The translations under genes were made by a program, and so were the position numbers. The notes beneath the pieces were generated by a model. That model worked only from the letters and a program-made list of their open reading frames with translations, was not told the origin of the DNA and searched no databases. Shown in pieces: positions 42,055 to 47,957 of a stretch of 47,957 nucleotides of DNA. How positions within the stretch are numbered: the first letter of the stretch is position 1; every line of letters begins with the position of its first letter. Source of the stretch: Desulfobacteraceae bacterium UBA5616. GTDB taxonomy: Bacteria; Desulfobacterota; Desulfobacteria; Desulfobacterales; UBA5616. The stretch lies in NCBI GenBank assembly GCA_002423615.1, contig DIKO01000095.1:1-47957 (forward strand). Direction: 5' to 3'.

Positions 42055-42314
42055 TGTGTTAACGCCTATCAGCAAAATGTTTCGGGTGTCAAACAATATT
42101 TAACCCGCTTACATTTCTACCGCACCCGTCGTAGTCTTACCGGATGACTTCCCACGAGGTCTCCCGGGATCACAGCGGTGACGGATGAAGCCGGTTTTAT
42201 GGAAAGTCACCTGGTGAACGCACCATCCGCAGCTGCAGAAGCTTTTCAAATACAGCCCCCGCGTTTCAGGCAATCCTGAACGAGGGCTGGAAAACGGCAC
42301 CGGAAAGAGGAACC
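42055..42314. other. Non-coding, GC-rich structured region between divergent transcripts
   Basis: About 260 bp with no ORF and high stem-loop density, unlike the AT-rich stretch to its left. On the minus strand it holds GTGGGAAGTCATC (42143-42155), a piece also found in the E. coli btuB cobalamin riboswitch, and a GGTGCC (42296-42301), but the B12 boxes are not in the canonical order. On the plus strand, a hairpin CAGCCC...GGGCTG with inner TTTCAGG-CAAT-CCTGAA lies at 42253-42289, just before the SDR gene. TTGACA at about 42087-42092 (minus) could be a -35 for the LbtU-like gene. Confidence 0.35.
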
Positions 42315-43151
42315 ATGAAGCAGGTGATCGTCATCACGGGACTTGCAGAGGGCATGGGGAAACAGACAGCCCTGATACTTGCCCGAAAAGGGCATGCCGT
42401 TGCGGGTTTTGACAGGGATGCACGGGGAATTGATGTCCTGAAGAAAGATCTGGATCGCATCGGGACGGAACATTTACTTCAATCCCTGGATATTCAGGAC
42501 AGGTCCGGCGTTGCTGAATTTTCAAACAGCGTGCTCGATAGATTCGGCAGGGCGGATACCGTGCTGTCCAATGTGGGGACCGGTTTTTTCGGACCTTTTG
42601 AAGAAATCGACCTTGAAAAAGCACGGACCTGTTTTGAAATCAACGTCTTCGGAGCAGCCGCCATATTTCAGGCTTTCATTCCTTCCATGCGCGTACGCCG
42701 AAATGGAAAGCTCATTGCCATGTCCTCCCTGGTGGGTCAAATCCCCTTTCCTTTTGAATCCATTTATACGGCCACCAAATTCGCGCTCGAAGGACTGATG
42801 GAATCCATCCGATACGAAGTAGCGCCCTTCGGCATCAAAACGGCCCTGATCGAACCGGCCCAGGTATCCACAGGATTTGCGGCCAAAATTCATCACCTTC
42901 CTCCGGAAAATTCCCCTTATCGTGAGCGGGTCAGGCGTTTTATCCAGCGGGATGAGGAATTGATCAGAAACGCCCCAACTCCGGCCAAGGCAGCCGAGCG
43001 AATCGTAAAGGTCGTGTTATCCCGGACTCCGAAATTCAGGAACCCGGTTGACTTCACCGGTTCATTATTTCTGACGGCCAACCGGATACTGCCCAAACGC
43101 ATACGGGATGCCATCCTGCTGAACCATATGCGAATCCAGGTTAAAAAATGA
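42315..43151 (+). CDS. Short-chain dehydrogenase/reductase
   Basis: A 278-aa classical SDR oxidoreductase. The Rossmann motif TGLAEGMG is at 8-15, with FDRD after strand two (D33 suggests NAD preference). The active-site residues are S138, Y151 and K155 (YTATK). The C-terminal 60 residues carry the substrate loop; the substrate cannot be told. An AAGAGGAACC ribosome site precedes the start. It is the first gene of the operon with the glycyl radical enzyme (28-bp gap). Confidence 0.93.
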   Translation: MKQVIVITGLAEGMGKQTALILARKGHAVAGFDRDARGIDVLKKDLDRIGTEHLLQSLDIQDRSGVAEFSNSVLDRFGRADTVLSNVGTGFFGPFEEIDLEKARTCFEINVFGAAAIFQAFIPSMRVRRNGKLIAMSSLVGQIPFPFESIYTATKFALEGLMESIRYEVAPFGIKTALIEPAQVSTGFAAKIHHLPPENSPYRERVRRFIQRDEELIRNAPTPAKAAERIVKVVLSRTPKFRNPVDFTGSLFLTANRILPKRIRDAILLNHMRIQVKK

Positions 43152-43179
43152 GTTTCTCATCAAAGGAGCAGTGAAAAAT

Positions 43180-45426
43180 ATGGGCACCCGCTTAGCCTCC
43201 CCAGAACGAATCGCCCATACCCGGGTCGGCAGAATCCGGGAAAGGGTCATCCGGGAAGACGAACTCATCGTGGGGTGCAGGACTTCCAAATTAAAAGGAG
43301 CCCCCCTTTTTCCGGAAAATAAAATAAAATGGATCGCAACGGACGTAGACCGGTTCGATAAAAGAGAAATTCAGCGCGCCCTCATTACTCCGGAAGAAAA
43401 ACAGGAGTTAAAGGAAACGATCGTTCCCTTCTGGGAAGGCAAAACCGTGGAAGACAAATTCCACGGGATTCTTCCGGGGGACGTATCAGGAGAAATGGAT
43501 AAGTTCGTCTATACCTTTATGCTTCAGATTACCTACGGCATCGGCCATTTCACCATGAACCACCGGAAGGTCCTCACCAAAGGCATCACCGGCATCATTG
43601 AAGAAGCAGCCCATAAATACCGGAGTCTTTCGGAAGTCGATCAAAAAAGTGAAAAAGGTCTTTTTTACGACGCGGTAATCCGTTCTCTCAACGCCGCCGT
43701 TCTGTTCTCCAACCGGTATGCCGAACATGCCCATCATTTAAGCCGGAGGCAAACTGACCCGAAAAGGGCCGAAGAACTGGCCCGGATATCCCGCATCTGC
43801 CGAAAAGTCCCGCAATACCCCGCAGACACTTTTCATGAAGCGGTCCAGAGCCTGTATTTCATCCACCTGATCGCTCAGATCGAATCCGGCGGCAATTCCG
43901 TATCCCTGGGCCGGATCGACCAGGTCCTTTACCCTTACTACCAACGGGATATCGAGAAGGGAGCCATGGATCCGGACAAAGCCCGGGAGCTTCTCTCTCT
44001 TTTGTTTTTAAAAATCAACGAAATCTGGAATGTCCTGGAGGAAGCCTACATCCCCGGCGGAGAAGGGACGGAAGGGAAAACCACCCAGAATGTAACCGTG
44101 GGAGGGGTCGATGAAAACGGTAAAGACAGCGTAAATGCGTTAAGTTATATCGGGTTGCACGCATACGCGGATATCCGGACCGTACAGCCCAACTTTGGTG
44201 TTCGGGTGGGGCCTCGCACGGAAGACCTTTTTTTCCTGACAGCCGTAAAATACGCCAAAGACGGGGTACTCCTCCATTTTTTCAACGACGATGGGATCAT
44301 CAGGTCCCTTGTGAAGGGGGGACACGCCATTGAAGATGCGAGAGATTACGGCGTTGTGGGCTGCCTTGAACCCAATGCCCAGGGAAAAACCTTCGGCTCC
44401 ACCTTCGCCTCCCAGTTCAACGGCATCAAATGCGTCGAATTGGCCCTGAATAACGGGCGGGATCTTGTTTTCGGGTTTCCTTCGGGAGTTGCAACCGGAG
44501 CACCGGAAAATTTTTCCACTTTTGATGATGTATGGAAGGCCTATGACGCACAGGTGTCTTATTTTATCGGGCAACTGGTCAAAGGCATTTCCTGTCTGGA
44601 CCAAGCCATCACCGAAAATCTGCCTTCCCCTTTTGCCTCGGCCATGATCGACGGTCCCGTGGAAAAAGCCATGGATGTTACCCGGGGCGGCGCCGTTTAT
44701 AATTCAACCGGCGTACAGCTGATCGGTTTTTCCAATATTGTCGACAGTCTGTTTGCCGTAAAAAAGGCGGTTTTTCAAGACCGGTATTGCACCTTGAGGG
44801 ATCTTACCCAATGGCTTTCCGGAAACTGGGCCGACGCCGCGGATAAACGCAATTACTTCTTCAATCATGTTTCAAAATACGGTAACGATGAGGATGATGT
44901 CGATGAAATGGCGGCGGCTGTGCTCCACCATTTCTGCGACAGGCTTTCCGGCTGCCGGAATTTCAGGGGAGGGAACTTCTGGCCGGGGGTGTTTTCCGTG
45001 GGCTTCCACATGACCATGGGTGCCTTAACCGCTGCCACGGCGGACGGACGCCATGCCGGGAACGTCCTGGGAAACGGCATCACGCCCAGCGAGGGTGCGG
45101 CGCGAAAAGGCCCTACAGCCATCATGAATTCCGTAACCAAGCTCCCCCTGGATAAAGTGTTTAACGGCCTGAATCTCAATATGCGTTTCAATGGGAAGCA
45201 TATTTCCGATCACGGGCTTGCCGGACTGATCCGGGGTTATTTCCAGGGCGGGGGCGTTCAGGTCCAGTTCAATATGGTGGATGGTAAAACCCTCGAGGAT
45301 GCGAAAAAAAATCCCGATCGATACCGTGATCTTGTTGTGCGCGTCAGCGGTTATTCGGCAATATTCGTAAACTTAAGCCCCACGGCCCAGGATGAGATTA
45401 TCGGCAGGGTTCAATTGGAACTTTAA
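43180..45426 (+). CDS. Glycyl radical enzyme of the pyruvate formate-lyase superfamily, substrate unknown
   Basis: A 748-aa anaerobic radical enzyme; I prefer ATG 43180 over GTG 43171 because AAGGAG (43163-43168) is better spaced to it. The thiyl C395 and E397 lie in VVGCLEPN, the motif of the dehydratase/lyase branches rather than of PFL (which has CC). Glycine-radical G724 is in RVSGYSA, with the finger loop FVNLSPTAQDEIIGR. ADGRHAGNVLGNGITPS and GPTAIMNSVTKL are family signatures. The N-terminus is about 40 residues shorter than typical members: the usual ERAxLxTexYK region is missing. A radical-SAM activase is required by the family and is not encoded nearby. Glycerol, choline, isethionate and hydroxyphenylacetate enzymes are all possible relatives; none is assigned. 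Confidence 0.9.
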   Translation: MGTRLASPERIAHTRVGRIRERVIREDELIVGCRTSKLKGAPLFPENKIKWIATDVDRFDKREIQRALITPEEKQELKETIVPFWEGKTVEDKFHGILPGDVSGEMDKFVYTFMLQITYGIGHFTMNHRKVLTKGITGIIEEAAHKYRSLSEVDQKSEKGLFYDAVIRSLNAAVLFSNRYAEHAHHLSRRQTDPKRAEELARISRICRKVPQYPADTFHEAVQSLYFIHLIAQIESGGNSVSLGRIDQVLYPYYQRDIEKGAMDPDKARELLSLLFLKINEIWNVLEEAYIPGGEGTEGKTTQNVTVGGVDENGKDSVNALSYIGLHAYADIRTVQPNFGVRVGPRTEDLFFLTAVKYAKDGVLLHFFNDDGIIRSLVKGGHAIEDARDYGVVGCLEPNAQGKTFGSTFASQFNGIKCVELALNNGRDLVFGFPSGVATGAPENFSTFDDVWKAYDAQVSYFIGQLVKGISCLDQAITENLPSPFASAMIDGPVEKAMDVTRGGAVYNSTGVQLIGFSNIVDSLFAVKKAVFQDRYCTLRDLTQWLSGNWADAADKRNYFFNHVSKYGNDEDDVDEMAAAVLHHFCDRLSGCRNFRGGNFWPGVFSVGFHMTMGALTAATADGRHAGNVLGNGITPSEGAARKGPTAIMNSVTKLPLDKVFNGLNLNMRFNGKHISDHGLAGLIRGYFQGGGVQVQFNMVDGKTLEDAKKNPDRYRDLVVRVSGYSAIFVNLSPTAQDEIIGRVQLEL

Positions 45427-45458
45427 GCAAATCAAAAAAATTAAGGAGAACGCGTTTT

Positions 45459-46619
45459 ATGGATTTTAAACTGACCCGGGAACAGACCATGCTCGTTGAG
45501 AGTCTCAAGGATATGGCCAGAAGGGAAAAATTTAAAGATCTTGCCGCCCATATCGACGAAACCGGCGAGTTTCCCTTTTTCCTGGTTGAAAAATTTGCCG
45601 GCCTGGGTCTTCTGGGAATGACCCTTTCCCCGGAATACGGCGGCCAGGGGGAAAGCTCGCTTTCCGCCATTCTGGCCATTGAAGAACTGGCCAAATACAG
45701 TTGCGCCATTGCCGCGCCTGTTTTCGAGTCCAACGTGGGCCCCGTCCGTAACATCGACATGTTCGGTACGGAAGAACAAAAGAAAAAAATCCTTCCCCCT
45801 GTGTGCCGTGGCGAATTCAGCGTATCCGTGAGCATGACCGAGCCCGAAGCCGGTTCCGATTTAACCTCCCTGGTGACCCATGTTGAAGACCAAAAAGATC
45901 ATCTGGTCTTGAACGGCAAGAAAGTATTTACCACCGGAGGCGGCCATGCCAGCCATTATCTGGTGTATACCCGCTTCGGCAATATTCCGGGACACAAGGG
46001 CATCGGGGCCGTCATCGCCGAAAAAGGTATGCCCGGATTCACCTTTGGGAAACAGGAGCGTTTCATGGGTCTGAACGGCATGCCCTCCTGCGATCTCTAC
46101 TTCGACAATGTCAGGATTCCAAAAGAGAACGTTGTCATCCATCCCGGAGATTTTTCCAAGCTCATGCTGACTTTTGACATTGAACGGTGCGGCAATGCCG
46201 CCATGTGCCTCGGAATCGCCGGCGGGGCGTATGAAGAGGCGAAACAATACGCCCTCAAGCGGGAAGCTTTCGGAAAACCCATCTGCGAATTCCAGGCGAT
46301 CCAGTTCATGGCCGCGGAAATGGCCACCAAACTGGATGCGGCCCGTCTCCTGGTATACCGGGCCGCCGCCGGCGCGGGACAGGGACTCCCCTCCATCTAC
46401 GAGGCTTCGATGGCAAAAAGTTTCGCCAATCAGATGGTCCGGGAAGTCACGGATACGGCCATGCAGATATTCGGGGGCTATGGCTACTCAAAAGAGTATC
46501 CCCTGGAACGTATGGTCAGGGATGCCAGGGCCTGGGGGCTTGCAGGGGGGACTCTCCAGATGCTGAAAATCACGCTGGCCGGGATGATTTTCGGCAGGAG
46601 ATTCAACCAGCGTAAATAA
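45459..46619 (+). CDS. Acyl-CoA dehydrogenase with relocated catalytic base (IVD/LCAD-like)
   Basis: A 386-aa FAD flavoprotein that oxidises an acyl-CoA at C2-C3 and passes electrons to ETF. FAD/substrate motifs are SVSMTEPEAGSD and LVLNGKKVFTTGGG; the C-terminal YPLERMVRDARAWGL is typical. The MCAD catalytic Glu position (EGT) is Gly363 here (AGGT), but E242 in FDIERCGN aligns with the base of isovaleryl-CoA and long-chain dehydrogenases, so it should still be active. A ribosome site AAGGAG lies upstream, 33 bp after the glycyl radical enzyme. The acyl substrate is unknown. Confidence 0.93.
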   Translation: MDFKLTREQTMLVESLKDMARREKFKDLAAHIDETGEFPFFLVEKFAGLGLLGMTLSPEYGGQGESSLSAILAIEELAKYSCAIAAPVFESNVGPVRNIDMFGTEEQKKKILPPVCRGEFSVSVSMTEPEAGSDLTSLVTHVEDQKDHLVLNGKKVFTTGGGHASHYLVYTRFGNIPGHKGIGAVIAEKGMPGFTFGKQERFMGLNGMPSCDLYFDNVRIPKENVVIHPGDFSKLMLTFDIERCGNAAMCLGIAGGAYEEAKQYALKREAFGKPICEFQAIQFMAAEMATKLDAARLLVYRAAAGAGQGLPSIYEASMAKSFANQMVREVTDTAMQIFGGYGYSKEYPLERMVRDARAWGLAGGTLQMLKITLAGMIFGRRFNQRK

Positions 46620-46621
46620 AC

Positions 46622-46655
46622 GGCATGGAAGCCGGGGGTTCCCGGCTTCCATGCC
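46622..46655. terminator. Bidirectional terminator between two convergent acyl-CoA dehydrogenase genes
   Basis: Perfect 15-bp stem GGCATGGAAGCCGGG / CCCGGCTTCCATGCC with loop GGTT. The plus-strand tail is TTCACGTTATTATT; the minus-strand tail GTTTATTTACG is T-rich. Confidence 0.85.
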
Positions 46656-46665
46656 CTTCACGTTA

Positions 46666-47931
46666 TTATTCAACACCTTTGGGTTTCTGCTGTTTCATGA
46701 ACCCGAACATATAACCGGCGACGCGACGCATCTGAATTTCTTCCGCACCTTCCGTAATCCGGTAACGCCGGTGGTGCCGGTAGATGTGTTCAAAGGGTTT
46801 GTACCGGGAATACCCGATACCGCCGTGAACCTGCATGGCCCGGTCGGCAGCTTCGCAACAGAGGCGGTTTGCCCAGAAATTGCACATGGACACCTTGTCT
46901 GAAACGGAAAAAGCGCCGTATTTATCCATCATCCAGGCGGTTTTGTGAATCAGCGCCCGCAACATTTCACACTGGGTCTGAAGCTCAACCAGGGGAAACT
47001 GTATGCCCTGATTTACGGCAAGGGGCTTGCCGAAGGGTTTTCTTTCGTGTGCATACTTCACCGATTCATTGACGCAGTACTGGGCGGCCCCCAGGCTTGA
47101 TGCGGCCTGACGGATGCGGTTCTCGTTGAAAAAATGCTGCACCACCTGGAGCCCCCGGTCCTCTCCGCCGAAAATCGAGCCATGGGGAACCCTTACATCG
47201 GTGAAGGACACATGACCATGGTCTGTCGGCATGTTGAATGTCCATAGCATTGTTTCAATTTTTACACCCGGTGCTTTCATGGGCACCAGAAATGCGGTAA
47301 TGCCCAGAGCGTCTCCGGCTTTTCCTTTGGTGCGTGCGAAAACCAGGTCGAAGGGGGCCTTGTGAACGCCGGTGTTCCAGGTCTTTTCACCGTTGATGAT
47401 CCACTCGTCCCCGTTTCTGACGGCAACGGTTTCCATATGGGTGGCGTCGGACCCGTGTTTGGGTTCGGTGATACCGAAGGCAAACCCCATGGTCCCGTTG
47501 GCCAGCGGCTCCACCCACTTTTCCTTCTGCTCATCGGTTCCGTAAGCCAGCATCAGGATCAGTCCCACATTATTGCCGACAATGGAATGCTCGTTCTGAA
47601 GGTCGTTGTGAAGCCCCAGCCCTTTGGCCGCCAAATGTTCCCGGATTATGGCCATTCCGAGATTTGTCCCGTTCTTCCCGCCGTATTCCTTTGGGAAGGG
47701 GTACCGATAATGGCCCGCGGCATCGGCCCGTCTTCTGGCCTCCGCCAGAAGTGCCTCCCACTCTTCTTTCGGCAATCCGCCATTGTCCCAATCCGTACGG
47801 GCATTCTCCCGCCTGTAATCGAAAAACCGGATATTGTCGTCCTGTTGCTCCAGGGGTTTTATTTCCCTTTCGATAAAATCATCCAGTTCCTTGAGATAAT
47901 CGACAAGCTCTTTCGGGATATCGAAATCCAT
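46666..47931 (-). CDS. Acyl-CoA dehydrogenase
   Basis: A 421-aa acyl-CoA dehydrogenase of the ACAD10/11-like or long-chain group. MGFAFGITEPKHGSDATH and WIINGEKTWNTG form the FAD-binding middle, YAHERKPFGKPLAVNQG and MQVHGGIGYSRYKPFEHIYR are in the C-domain, and ITEGAEEIQ retains the classical catalytic Glu. It is divergent from whatever lies right of the window and converges on the operon above. It is only about 25% alike by eye to the neighbour, so it is not a recent duplicate. Confidence 0.94.
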   Translation of the reverse strand: MDFDIPKELVDYLKELDDFIEREIKPLEQQDDNIRFFDYRRENARTDWDNGGLPKEEWEALLAEARRRADAAGHYRYPFPKEYGGKNGTNLGMAIIREHLAAKGLGLHNDLQNEHSIVGNNVGLILMLAYGTDEQKEKWVEPLANGTMGFAFGITEPKHGSDATHMETVAVRNGDEWIINGEKTWNTGVHKAPFDLVFARTKGKAGDALGITAFLVPMKAPGVKIETMLWTFNMPTDHGHVSFTDVRVPHGSIFGGEDRGLQVVQHFFNENRIRQAASSLGAAQYCVNESVKYAHERKPFGKPLAVNQGIQFPLVELQTQCEMLRALIHKTAWMMDKYGAFSVSDKVSMCNFWANRLCCEAADRAMQVHGGIGYSRYKPFEHIYRHHRRYRITEGAEEIQMRRVAGYMFGFMKQQKPKGVE

Positions 47932-47957
47932 CTAACCCCAAAAAAAGCGTAATTAAA

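Noticed and set aside
45459..47931. Recent duplication of the two acyl-CoA dehydrogenases
   Set aside because: They are convergent but differ in length, middle-domain motifs and catalytic-base position; they belong to different branches.
1..47957. CRISPR array, rRNA or insertion sequence
   Set aside because: No regularly spaced repeats, rRNA-like segments or transposase frames were found on either strand; the only mobile-element gene is the integrase.

Overview
The window looks like chromosomal DNA of an anaerobic Desulfobacterota (deltaproteobacterial, sulfate-reducer-like) bacterium. The support is indirect: a hydroxylamine reductase (Hcp) divergent from a CRP/FNR-type regulator with an intergenic palindrome, a rubrerythrin-like diiron protein, a glycyl radical enzyme, an MJ0042 zinc-ribbon/DUF3426 protein, two acyl-CoA dehydrogenases, a UGP-type UDP-glucose pyrophosphorylase and many 4Fe-4S or zinc-ribbon proteins. 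No rRNA, CRISPR array or insertion sequence was seen.

Region 1 (1-6732) is the right end of an integrated genomic island. It holds the 3' part of a defence operon: a PtuA-like ATPase (cut by the window edge), a PtuB-like HNH nuclease, and a type I restriction HsdR subunit. The three genes are joined by 4-bp ATGA overlaps. The HsdR carries an unusual C-terminal LexA/UmuD-like S24 peptidase domain with an apparent Ala-Gly cleavage site and a Ser/Lys dyad. This is the most novel object in the window. A P4-type tyrosine integrase follows and abuts a tRNA-Met(CAT) gene, the probable attachment site. hsdM and hsdS would be expected to the left of the window.

Region 2 (6733-19358) is housekeeping. 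A minus-strand run carries mnmG, a type-B DnaJ, hpt and a zinc-ribbon membrane protein, ending at tRNA-Met. A plus-strand radical-SAM protein and a 778-aa protein with a class III nucleotide-cyclase-like C-terminus come next. A minus-strand run follows: CBS-pair protein, glutamate dehydrogenase, an AcoX-like NAD-kinase relative, miaA.

Region 3 (19359-26916) carries mobB-yqeY-sirtuin, a ferredoxin/HD-domain pair, hcp with its putative HcpR regulator, and a rubrerythrin-like protein. The Hcp/HcpR/rubrerythrin group suggests nitrosative and oxidative stress defence. A palindrome TTGAC-N4-GTCAA sits exactly at -41.5 of a predicted hcp promoter.

Region 4 (26917-34633) carries a lytic transglycosylase, UDP-glucose pyrophosphorylase, branched-chain aminotransferase, a PPC/DUF296 protein, a glycerophosphodiester phosphodiesterase, dapA, a TPR protein and an unrecognised partner.

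Region 5 (34854-41917) is envelope-related: an OmpA-like porin, a TorF-type porin, a Tat-exported DUF882/M15-like protein, a TonB-dependent receptor, thiM and an LbtU-like porin with an attenuator-like hairpin in its leader. Region 6 (42315-47931) is a catabolic cluster: short-chain dehydrogenase, glycyl radical enzyme and acyl-CoA dehydrogenase in one operon, facing a second acyl-CoA dehydrogenase across a strong hairpin terminator. No activase for the glycyl radical enzyme is present in the window.
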